Source of the DNA: Panorpa germanica
Taxonomy: Eukaryota > Arthropoda > Insecta > Mecoptera > Panorpidae
Length of the DNA: 64,000 nt
NCBI GenBank assembly: GCA_963678705.1
Contig: OY783206.1
Location: forward strand, 23,881,807-23,945,806
Direction: 5' to 3'
Position 1 is the first letter of the stretch; every line of letters starts with the position of its first letter. Made by a program: the position numbers and the translations under genes. The notes under the pieces are model-generated. The model was not told the origin of the DNA. It ran no database searches and worked only from the letters and a program-made list of their open reading frames with translations. Positions 23,310-32,918 of the stretch are shown here, piece by piece.

Positions 23310-24200
23310 CATATAGTTTAATTTCTACATGTTGATAAAGTTGACTACTAGAACCACAAATGTCCAATTATTTTTTAATAACTCGCTATATTTTAGGAGA
23401 TATTAACAATTAAAAAAGTCACTTTGTCTCTTTAATTATTAAAGGATCCAACGTTATAGAAAGTTGTACAAAACGTTCGACGATTTGCTATCCAATAGAG
23501 AAGCATACGACTGTGTGTATGACAGCTGAGTTGTGTATCCCATCAAGTTTTATATTATGGTAGATGTAAAAAAGTTAAGTTATCTTGATAACTTATTTCT
23601 TCTATTACGTCATACTCTGAGCTAATGCTAGAACAAAACTGAAATTATAATTTCAATTAGTTATATTTCCGTCAACTTTTGAATATTTAATAAAACTTGA
23701 TGGGATGTTCAAACCAGCTGTTAGTAGTAAATGATGCATAACAGAGATAGCAAATCATCGAATATGACATCACACGCAGATTTATGTTTGGTAACATTGG
23801 AACCCTTTAATTATTAAACGGTAAAAAATTACTTTTTTAATTGTTAATATTTCCTATAATATTGCAACTTATTAACAAATAATTGTGCATTTAAGGTTCT
23901 GGTAGCCATCTTTATCAAGATTATAGTACAGTTTTATAGAAATTAAACCATCCCAGTAAACATTTTGAAGTCACTTTTCCATCATATTGAAGATGCGACT
24001 GTTTGTCATGAAAGAGTTCTTTTACAGTTCAGTTTATCATAGTTGTCTATTTTATCGGCTACAAATGGCGAAACAAATCCACCTGTCGGAACAAAATTAA
24101 AAAAGTTGATGCAAACTATAATTGAAGTGTAATAGTGATAGAAACGTCACAAAACAGGACACTTCACCAAATTGTTTACTGGGATGGTTCATAATCCCAA
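23310..24200. mobile_element. MITE family A, fold-back variant, with a family C insertion
   Basis: The left half (23330-23470) reads CTAGAACCACAAATGTCC and then GGAGATATTAACAATTAAAA. The right half (23800-23930) carries the same module inverted (TTTTTTAATTGTTAATATTT, then AAGGTTCTGGTAGCCAT). The variant is therefore a long inverted repeat of the family A end module around a centre near 23690. The right terminal part, CATGGTTCATAATCCCA, is split by the family C element at 23952-24183. Confidence 0.7.
23952..24183. mobile_element. MITE family C, 232-bp variant, inside family A
   Basis: The ends are CCCAGTAAACATTTTG and CACCAAATTGTTTACTGGG, as in the 375-bp copies, but the interior is different and shorter. 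It is flanked by a 2-base AT duplication: the host reads AAACCAT before it and ATGGTTC after it, where intact hosts read CATGGTTC. Confidence 0.8.
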
Positions 24201-24699
24201 TGTACTTTTCTATGTATAGTAAAATGTAAATTAAATTTAGACTAGTGACATATTCACTCAATAATTATCTTAATGTTAATCATTATTCATTATCACAGCT
24301 ATTATTATCAATGTAATCAGATGATCTACATTGATTGCTCGATAAACGCAAGCGGATGGTTATTCAACAAAAGATTTTGCTATTGAAATATAGCCAAATG
24401 TGTGAACTACACATTCGCCATATGATATCAACTTACCCTCTTCACGTACGATTTTTTTTGTAGTGTAAAAATATCATTAAATTTTTGTATGATAGTTTTA
24501 TTCACAAAAGTTTTAAAAACATTTGAAATATATTATTTACTGTTATATATGTTGCATATTCTTCAGGCGTATAGGGAAAATTTCACAATTTAAACCTTTT
24601 GTACGATTTTTCGGTTCTATTATTGAATTGTATTGTATTTATTTATGGGTTTTGTTATAACTCTTCAAATTACATTATAATCCAGTTTTCCCAATATGT

Positions 24700-25270
24700 T
24701 TCTTCTTCTTCTAGTGTGCTTATTTGTTGTCTATTGTTTTACTTCCGCTCTTTTTTCTGCCTCTTGATAGCAATTCTTCTATCTCCTTTTTTTCCTTCAC
24801 ATTCCCATTAACCTCAAGCTTCCTTCTCTCTCCTCTTTCTCTCCAGCCATACTCTACGGTCTATATCTCCTCTAGGCTAAATTCACTTTTCACCATTTTC
24901 CACCTACTCTTAATGCGCTACAATTTCTCCTTCTCCTTCACACACATCCTCCATGTTTTCGCGCTTTCTTTTCCCCGATACGTGTTTTTTTCTTTCTTCG
25001 TAGTAAAATCCAAAATAATTCTCTTCATTGTTGTCATCCCTTTTTCTCTATTCGCATTCGTCTCTTGCCTTGTTATGTTCTTCGCCATTCGCTTCCTAAT
25101 TTTCTCACCACCTCCTTATTGTATCTTTCCTCCTCTATGTTATACCTGCTTTCTTACTGCAATACTTCTTTATTCCATTCTCTCATTTTTTCCTAAACAT
25201 TCCTCCCGTTTCGATTCTATCTCCTCCACCGTCATTCATTCCTCTTCTGACATTTCGTTTTTTAATTTTA
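24700..25270 (-). repeat. Pyrimidine-rich tract, possibly an inverted decayed LINE
   Basis: About 570 bases with strong C/T bias on the plus strand (CTCCTTTTTTTCC, CTCTCTCCTCTTTCTCTCC). On the minus strand it is A/G-rich and resembles the lysine/glutamate-rich LINE ORF2 scraps at 18350. The long open frame on the plus strand (24724-25305) is a composition artefact. It lies just upstream of the PRR15-like start exon. Confidence 0.35.
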
Positions 25271-25306
25271 TATCAATTTATTTTTCAGTGAAAAAAGAGA
25301 AATAAA

Positions 25307-26829
25307 ATGTCGAAGAAATTTCTAAAGGTATTCGTTGAAAAATCCGACGATCACGTGTCTGGAACTGTACCTGAGAGGAGATTGTCAATGTCAAAATCTG
25401 GACGGTTAAAGCAGAAGAATAAACAGAGGGAGGCACTCAGCAAAGATTTATTTGCAGATGAACATAGTGATGTAAGTATATATAAAAAAACAGTAGTTGG
25501 ATTCATCAATTATATTCATAGCTAAACTATATTGTTAATGACGAAAAGTGTTGCCAGAGGTAGTGATTGTCAAAATATTTCAATAAAAATTTAAAAAACC
25601 GAGTTCCCAGGTCTGTTGTAAGGTTTTGATAATTTTTAACAAGAATATTGACAGTAGTGTCGATTTGTGTTACATTTTCAATTAATTTAAACAAATTTTA
25701 CTTCATATTTAAGCCATTGAAAACCTATTTCAGTACATAATATAAAAGAAATTTGATTCAAAATTTTTATCTGTCGTATCGTTATAACCTAAAAATTAAC
25801 AATTTAATTTTAGTAAAAGTTTAGCATTGAAAATAAAATAATCGTATCTAATCTAATGACCCAATAAGTGCGACCAATCTATACATGTAGATCAGCTGTA
25901 TATATTAGATTAAGATTAGAAAAACATGGGCAAAAATAAGCTAAAACAATTTATATAGTTATAAGTGACACATTAAATAAAAGAGAATACATGACCGACT
26001 AATCTGAAATAATCGGCGCATGTAGACGATCAAAAATGATAACTTTACGGTGTAGTGTACTGTACACTTGAAGCTGACTTTGACAGATATTGTTGCAATG
26101 ATAATATATCAATAAAATATACAGAAAAATAACGTAAATGTTATATTTTTTATATTGTCATCAGATTAGTTATCACTTTGTTTACAAGCTGTATTATAAA
26201 AGCAGTGGGGAGGATGAAAATAAAACTGTTTAATATTACATGTTTTATAACCTTAAATTTAATTAAATTTATTGCGTTATATTAGTGCAATATCAGACGT
26301 TTTGTTTTATGTTCAGGTTTATCTTACTAATAATAGAATTCGATATAACTAACACATGTTTTTATATCGTTAATTTTATTTATTAAACATGTTGTACATT
26401 TTTTGCACAATCTACAAATATAATAACCTTAAAGACGTTCTAAAGAAAATCACTTTTCTTGCGACCACCATGAAAATTTAAATGTATATATTTTATAATG
26501 TCTTTTATACGTAGAAAAAGTTTCAATATTGCCAACTTGAAAATAATAATGTAATCAGTTTTTCTTGTTGATTTTAAAAAGTAAAAGTAACAAGTTATTC
26601 TTATTATTTCCAGATAACAACCGGCGTAAAAGATCTTAATATAAGAAAATCAAGTTATCCAAGTATAGACACAATATTACGGCAATCTAGTTATAATCAG
26701 GAAGAACCAATAAAGAAAGTAACTCATAACAATAATAATATTAATACAATGGATAAAGAAACACAAGAAAGAAGAAGAGAAGAACCGAAAGATGAAGAAA
26801 TAAAAGAAGTATATGAAACTGCTTTATAA
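25307..26829 (+). CDS. Small PRR15-like basic protein
   Basis: Two exons (25307-25471, 26614-26829, phase 0) encode 126 aa. The start context is AAATAAAATG just after a good acceptor (TTTTTCAG at 25281-25288). The only recognisable feature is the block RRLSMSKSGRLKQKNKQREAL (about residues 24-44), which resembles the conserved core of the PRR15/PRR15L family (Ser-Gly-Arg then a Lys/Arg-rich segment). The C-terminal half is Asn- and Glu/Lys-rich with little complexity. There is no signal peptide or membrane segment, so a nuclear or cytosolic protein is likely. The function of the family is poorly known. The resemblance is short, so the assignment is tentative, but the clean splice sites and shared frame support a real gene. 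The intron of 1142 bases holds nothing recognisable. Confidence 0.55.
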
Positions 26830-27339
26830 TTTAAATATTGTATAAAAATATGATTAAAAGAAATTTAAATTATGTAACGCCTGCAAAGTGGCAAATATTA
26901 TAACACTAGAGAAAGGCGGGAATTTTGAATATGTTGTTGAACTGATAATTGGAATGTGGCTTTATTATTTAAGTAATGTGTCGATCGAACTTACTTATAT
27001 TTATAAATTTAGGTTATTTTATAAGAAAATTATTGTGAAATTATTATGTTTTCAAAATAAATGTTATTTGAAAAAAATGATGGATTGTGAATTATTAATG
27101 GGCTTATGAACTCAATTTTTAGTTATTAAATATTGGTTATTAAACGTATATTAGTGTTTTTAATTGATTAAATACGCAAAAATTGACGGATTTGTATTTA
27201 AAGTTTGGATTATGGTTTACTACGGAATATTCCAGTGAAACACTAGCTCTTCGCCCCATAGTCTGGCAATGGGTGTGTATTACACGTTTGTTATAAAAAG
27301 AGAAACTTCTAGAGCAATGAAATTGATCAACTGTTAAAT

Positions 27340-27795
27340 TAAAATTTAAAATATGTACAATTTTCTGGTTTATTTTAAATCTTTTCTATACTTATAGGCT
27401 TTTTGAAGGGTTCAAAGATTTCTATGCGACCTTTTTTAAATTTATGGACATTTTCTTCTAGAGAAAATTTTAAAACTTTTAATACAGTTATATCCACTAA
27501 ATATTAAGAAGACGACCTGAGTTAATAAATTTAAAATATCTCAATTTATCTGGATTTTATAACGGGTTCTTAAAATTCATGAACTATTTTTTCAAAAAGA
27601 GAAATGATTGATTTTTAAAATTTTTTTGATGCAGTTATATCCATTTATGTTTATGAAGACGAACTGTTTTAAAAAATTTGAAATATCTTAACTATTCTGG
27701 ATTTTATAAGGGGTTCTAAAAATTCATGGACTTTTTTTTTCAAAAAGAAAAATTATTGATTTCTTAATATTTTTTTATGTATAAAAAAATATCGT
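27340..27795 (+). repeat. Degenerate tandem repeat, about 145-bp unit, three copies
   Basis: The units share CTGGATTTTATAA(C/G)GGGTTCT, AAAATTCATG(A/G)AC, TTTTTTCAAAAAGA and GCAGTTATATCCA. The best two start near 27510 and 27660, and a more diverged one starts near 27360. Confidence 0.6.
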
Positions 27796-27872
27796 CACGA
27801 TAAAAAATATCTCGTTAATCGTTAATAACTTCTATAACATTGCGAATTGAATAAAACATTGAGGTTATGATA

Positions 27873-28247
27873 CCCAGTAAACAATTTGGTGAAGTGTCCT
27901 ATTTGGTGAAGTTCGAGTCACTCGTACAATTCTATTCTAACGCTTTACAAGTTCTCTACCTGTCACAGATTTTGTGTTAGTTTTTCATAATAATATTCTT
28001 TCTTTTTCCAACATCATTCAATAAGTATTTCTGTTTCTTTCCCACATGGGTATATTTTTATTATCCGGTCATAAATCATAAACCTACTCCGCTTTTAATT
28101 CAGCAGTGAACCGTCGTTGCAATGTCTGTAGCTCATAAAAAAGACCTTTCCTTTGAACGACTGAATAGAAAACGAACACGTTCCAGACAAAAAATTCATG
28201 ATATGTAATAGAAATTAAGTAGAATTTACTCCAAAATGTTTACTGGG
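27873..28247 (-). mobile_element. MITE family C, 375 bp, inside a family A MITE
   Basis: Same length as the copy in the hAT transposase, opposite orientation, about 99% identical by eye. The ends are CCCAGTAAACA and TGTTTACTGGG, flanked by a 2-base TA duplication. The host sequence continues across it (GGTTATGATA then TAGCCAACTTT, compared with GGTTCTGGTAGCCAACTTT in intact copies). Confidence 0.92.
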
Positions 28248-28538
28248 TAGCCAACTTTATCAAATATACAGTGCAGTTTTATATAAATCATATATATTTC
28301 TAGTACTCCAGAAGAACATTTAGCATTAAATCATTATTTTAAAATCCCTAAAATTAATTTTTTAATTATTGTCAAACTTTCCACACTGAATAATCAAGTG
28401 ACCCGCGATTTTGAAACTAAAGAAAGTCCCAAATGGTCCCACAAAACAAAAGACAGACTACGTGAATACACGGTTATTTTTTAATTAGTTTAATTAAAGA
28501 ACAAATATATTTTTGAATAACTCTTGTGTGTATAAAAC

Positions 28539-31299
28539 ATGATCTTTCACGACCTTCGGGTCCTACTCATCGCGATTCTCGCAATTGTCATTCTGATAAT
28601 GCGAGTTCACGCACAAAATAGCTCCTCAAAGACGATCCTTATGCCGAACACAAATGAAACCTTTCTATGTAAGTACCTTAAGGAATTCTACTTGCAAAAT
28701 GCATCACTTTTCGATTCTTGATTGTAATTGATGTTCTTTTTTGTTGCAGACTCCAATTATACTGACCATTTCTATGATGATAAACATATCTCGCGCTCCT
28801 CCCCCGTCCACGATTCATTTAGAACGTTGCTAACCATTTCTGCTGACGGTGATGATGTACAAAATGGCGACACTTCCGTTGATGTATTAAAAGATGATGA
28901 CAGTTCCGCAAACGGTAAATATTGAACCTGTTGTTTAAATAACTCACTATTAAATGAAGAAAACATTTTTGAATTATTATTTGTTGTTTATTTCTAGATA
29001 ACGATTATGACTTGCTTAAGAAGTCCAAGGAAAAGCAAAGACAACATTCTCCTAAAACTCATTCGAATAGTAAGACGTTAAAGATTTCCAAAGGTACCTC
29101 TTTAAGCATTCCATTAGTTTACAATTAGTTTCCCTGTCCCTTTTAACCACAGTGTTAATGGGCTTGTGAACTAATTTTTTTATTGTTGATTGAACTTGAT
29201 GTTAATAAATGCAATGTTGACGGAGATATAGCAATTAAAAATTCAGCTTTAGCGCTACTGATGTCGGCCATATTTATGACGTAACATGTCGCACTATTAA
29301 GTGATAGGTCAATTATTTGTTATATGTATAAGAGTTCTGTGTCACGTGGAGCGAGGAGTGGGGGAGTAAGGTTTCAATTTTTTAATTTTTATTTATATTA
29401 ATGTACAACATATTAAGTTTATTGTGTGAAAATTTGAAACCGATTGGAGTAAAACTGTGGAAGATATAGAGATTAAGTCTTCACCTCTCTGGTCTGGTTT
29501 CGTCTTTCTTTGAAATTTTTAACGCGTTTTTTTCAGAGTCGATGTCCTCTCTAGCTCAAAATCTACTGCACCGATCCTTTTGAAATTTTGCGCACTGTTT
29601 TCTTATATAAATGCCGAGGTAACGCTGTGGAATATTTTTTTTAATTTTAACATATTTCAAAATAATAAAGTTACTGATTTTTGTCATGAAATATCTGTAT
29701 TTTGACTTTTAAATGCTGTAAAAAAATTAAAAATCAATAAAAAAAGCTTGACAGGGTTACCTGCAGAAACTTGTCAACTAATGAAATCAGTTTGGTTTTT
29801 TGATTTCAAATAAACCAATAATGAGTTATGAGTGACATCGCAATGAAACTTTTTTTTGTGACGTCTGCGGAGATTCGCTGTCAATGCCTCATTTCTTGAT
29901 ATTTATTTATGAAAATTTCACAAAGTATTCTTCAAATGTTATTTTATCATGTAGTAATTACAGAAATAATTATATATTAACTGTCAAAAGTATTATCGAA
30001 AATAAGCTTCCCCCCTCTTCCCACCCGCTTATGTAAATCGTTAGATCCATTTATTAATCAAAAGAAAAAATTACTATTTAAAGTGGGTTACTAGAACCTC
30101 AAATGTTTAATTATTTTTTAATAATTCCTTATATGTTAAGAGATATTAACAATTAAAAAAGTCACTTTGTCTCTTTAATTATTAAAGGGATTCAACGTTG
30201 TACAACATTCCAAATGTATGTGACATCACAATCCTTATGTAAGGTTACCAACTTTACAGCTCATAAATCTCCGCTATATGTATTTATATATCAAAGTATC
30301 AAATATTATTTACAGCTATTTCAAGGAACAATCAAATTTCAATATTATGTCTGCCTTAGCAGGGTTAAATAAAATAAAAACCTATTTTTCTTTGATTTGA
30401 CTTGATTATTTCGTCTACCAACAGCTACAGAACATTACCACAGCACTGACCTACTCAACAAATAACTGACGTTAAAATGCATTTCACGTCATACAAATAT
30501 GGCCGATCATTTCTAGCGCTAAAACTACAATTTAAACTTCAACATTTAGATATTTAATCAATTTTAATAAAATTTTATTTCAATCCACAATTGAAAAATC
30601 GACCACTAAAAAATGAGGACACAAGCTTAAGACATGGTTCACAAGCCCATTACAGATATATTATATATAATAAGATCAAGTAATTATAATATTATAGAGT
30701 TTAAGATTAAGGCGCTACCTAATTGTGCTTTTAAGTTTTAATGAAATTTGTTTTGAATGTTTATTTTTTAGATTAATTGTTTATTTTTTTTTTAAATGTT
30801 GTTTTTGTGTGAAGTCTATATTTTTTGTAATGTGGTTGTGTTCTTGGTTGCAGACAAATTGACAAGACTTGGACGTGATACATCAGGAGAAGAAGAGTTA
30901 CAACAATGTGGGACGAATTATAAAACGAAATGCTGTGACGGTACGATCGCAGCGAAAGATTGTGACTGTCGCTGCGGCGAGGGTAAAGACGCGGTTGATC
31001 CTGCAAATTGCTCTCCCGGTAAGTCATCACACATTACAACATCACCACCATTCACATTACAACACACGAACTCTGTGAAAATAACCGCCTTATGTTTGTT
31101 TACAGGATATGGGGCATTCTCTAACCGGCCAACGTTATATCAAGACGGCAACGATGACGGTATCGAAGACGCGGTTGGTTCCGACACATCGACCGCCGCC
31201 CGAGTTACAGGAAACCAAATATCAATATTATCATCTCAAGGTCCAACGGGTTTCCTCGCAGTACTTATTGCATACATTTTCCTATTCTTCGTTCTATAA
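28539..31299 (+). CDS. Unrecognised secreted Cys-rich protein, probably GPI-anchored
   Basis: Five exons (28539-28668, 28750-28914, 28998-29093, 30854-31018, 31106-31299) join in frame to 249 aa. Every intron is phase 1. Residues 1-25 form a signal peptide (hydrophobic VLLIAILAIVILIM, then VHAQ). The next ~110 residues are acidic and Ser/Asn-rich, with candidate N-glycosylation sites NSS, NET and NYT. A short Lys-rich stretch (exon 3) precedes a cysteine module in exon 4 with eight cysteines, including TKCCDGTIAAKDCDCRCGEG. The C-terminus is a hydrophobic tail (GFLAVLIAYIFLFFVL) after SSQG, as in GPI-anchored proteins. AATAAA lies at 31311. Intron 3 (1.76 kb) is filled with MITE and family B sequence. 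I do not recognise the family. Clean splice phases and a complete secretory architecture support a real gene. Confidence 0.7.
29157..30656 (+). mobile_element. MITE family A copy carrying a family B insertion, in intron 3
   Basis: The left end is TTAATGGGCTTGTGAACT and the right end is TTCACAAGCCCATTA. The first 190 bases match the GACGGAGATATAGCAATT / TTATGACGTAACATGTCGC module. From about 30085 the sequence is nearly the same as the complete copy at 9861-10497 (TGGGTTACTAGAACCTCAAA, CAAGGAACAATCAAATTTC, AACATTACCACAGCACTGAC). Between them lies repeat family B (29361-29978). The whole lies within one intron. Confidence 0.75.
29361..29978 (+). repeat. Dispersed repeat family B, copy 2
   Basis: It matches 17035-17650 in order and orientation (GTAAGGTTTCAATTTTTTAA, TCTGGTCTGGTTTCGTCTTT, CTCAAAATCTACTGCAC, TGACAGGGTTACCTGCAGAA). 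It differs by small indels, for example an extra GTGGAAGATATAGAGATT. Confidence 0.75.
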
Positions 31300-31465
31300 A
31301 ACATCTGGTAAATAAAGAACTTCAACCATTTCGAACTTTGACAAAAAAAATAAGTACTGTGTCACATTCCAATAATTGTACAAACATTTTTGATAACATG
31401 GAAATAATTAAAATCAGTTGTAACTGATTCTATTTTCCTTGTTGTTTTTCATGTTATCCTTATAT

Positions 31466-31470
31466 TTAAC
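31466..31470 (+). repeat. Copia target-site duplication, left
   Basis: TTAAC, repeated at 35752-35756. Confidence 0.9.
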
Positions 31471-31681
31471 TGTTATATTTAGCAGAGATAAACTATTAAT
31501 TTATATTAATCAGGTTTATTATATTTAATTAGATGTACACATTAGTTATGATGTCACTGAGTATAGAATACATAGTAGGACGGTATTACAGAGTTATAGT
31601 ATTAACTACAGTATTACCGTGTGTAGAAAGAAAGATACAAATAGTGTCAATACCGAGAGGGCGCTAAATTTAAATCCAACA
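31471..31681 (-). repeat. Copia 3' LTR (211 bp)
   Basis: On the plus strand it runs TGTTATATTT to AAATCCAACA. It appears identical to 35541-35751. Confidence 0.95.
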
Positions 31682-31781
31682 CTCCCTCTAAATTTAGACA
31701 TTCTAACAACAAATTATGATTAATTGAGTGCAAAAAACATGAAAATATTAATCAAGTTATAGTACAAGATATTCTAACATA

Positions 31782-32918
31782 TCACTTAACAAAAGAGTTG
31801 TAGTTAAACATACCAAGTTTAGATCTTAAGAATTGGAATTTATCTTTTGACAATGCTTTAGTTAATATATCTGCATATTGATCAGCAGTGCTTACAGATT
31901 TAAGATCTATAATCTTTTGAGAATATTTTTCTTTTATGAAGTGATACTTAATATCAATATGTTTACATCTTTTATGAAAATTTATATTCTTAATTACACT
32001 GATGGCACTTTGATTGTCCAAATGTAAACACATAGTGTCTTGTTTATATTCACCAATATCACTTAACACTTGCTTTATCCACATAGCTTCTTTTGTTGCA
32101 GCACAGGCGGCCATAAATTCAGCTTCTGTTGTTGACAGAGCAACCGTCTGTTGGCGTTGGCTTGACCATGTTACAGCAGCACCATTCTTTATGAAGACGT
32201 AGCCAGTAACTGAGCGTCTTGTGTCAATATCGTTTGCATAATCAGCATCACTATAACCAGTAACAGCTGGTGGCTCTGATGTTGATGAGTAGTTCAGGCC
32301 ATAATCTTTAGTATCCTTCAGGTACTTGAAGATCTTCGTGACAGCATTCCAGTGTGATTTGTTATAGCAACTTAAAAATCGACTTACCAGGCTTACGGCA
32401 AACATAATTTCTGGTCGACTGACTGTAGCTAGATGCATAAGAGAACCTACAGCTTCTCTATAAGGATAGTTTTTCTCTGGTTCTCCATCTTCCTTTTGTA
32501 GCTTGACATGGGGGTCCACTGGAACAGTGTTCGGGTTAGCGTCAGTCATGTTAAACTTCTCTAACAGTTGTTCAACATACTTGGTCTGATGTATAAAAAT
32601 ACCGTTGCTAACTATCTCAATTTGCATGCTGTTTTCACAGGATAGACCTTCAGGCGGAGTCATAAATATAGTCTCTTCAAGTTCACCATATAAAAATGCA
32701 GTTTTTACATCAAGTTGTAAGATTTTAAGTTTATTTTGAACAGCCATGGAAAGTAATAAATGTATTGAATCATACCTTACAGTCGGAGCGAAGGTTTCTG
32801 TGTAGTCAATACCTGCGGTTTGTGCAAATCCCTTAGCACAAAGTCTTGATTTGAACCGTGGACCCGTTGACTCTTCTTTTATTCGGAACACCCATTTGCT
32901 ACCTATCACTTTTGGCAT
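31782..32918 (-). pseudogene. Copia pol, reverse transcriptase and RNase H part, internally deleted
   Basis: The frame opens in the reverse transcriptase N-terminal region (KVIGSKWVFRIKEE; LQLDVKTAFLYGELEETIF) and ends with a complete copia-type RNase H. That domain shows TGYSDADYANDIDTRRSVTG, AEFMAACAATKEAMW and the LHLDNQSA motif. Near 32620-32635 the text jumps from the fingers/palm start straight to the thumb-side FIHQTKYVEQLLEKFNM. The central palm, with the catalytic Tyr-x-Asp-Asp box normally present in this family, is missing. The jump stays in frame. This part is also out of frame with the upstream gag-integrase part. The protein cannot be an active polymerase. Confidence 0.88.

Larger units (their letters stand above)
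27098..28310. mobile_element. MITE family A composite with internal repeats and a family C insertion
   Basis: The left end is TTAATGGGCTTATGAACTCA, with the usual ACGTATATTAGTGTTTTTAA module. The right part (27830-28290) resumes with the GTTAATAACTTCTATAAC, TTGAGGTTATGATA and GCCAACTTTATCAAATAT modules. In between lie degenerate tandem repeats (27340-27790). A family C element (27873-28247) splits the GGTTATGATA/TAGCCAAC junction. No right terminal repeat was seen. Confidence 0.65.

Noticed and set aside
24724-25305. Long open frame (193 codons) rich in Phe, Ser and Leu before the PRR15-like gene
   Set aside because: The tract is strongly pyrimidine-biased, which suppresses stop codons. The peptide is low-complexity and has no splice or start context. 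The complementary strand looks like decayed LINE DNA.
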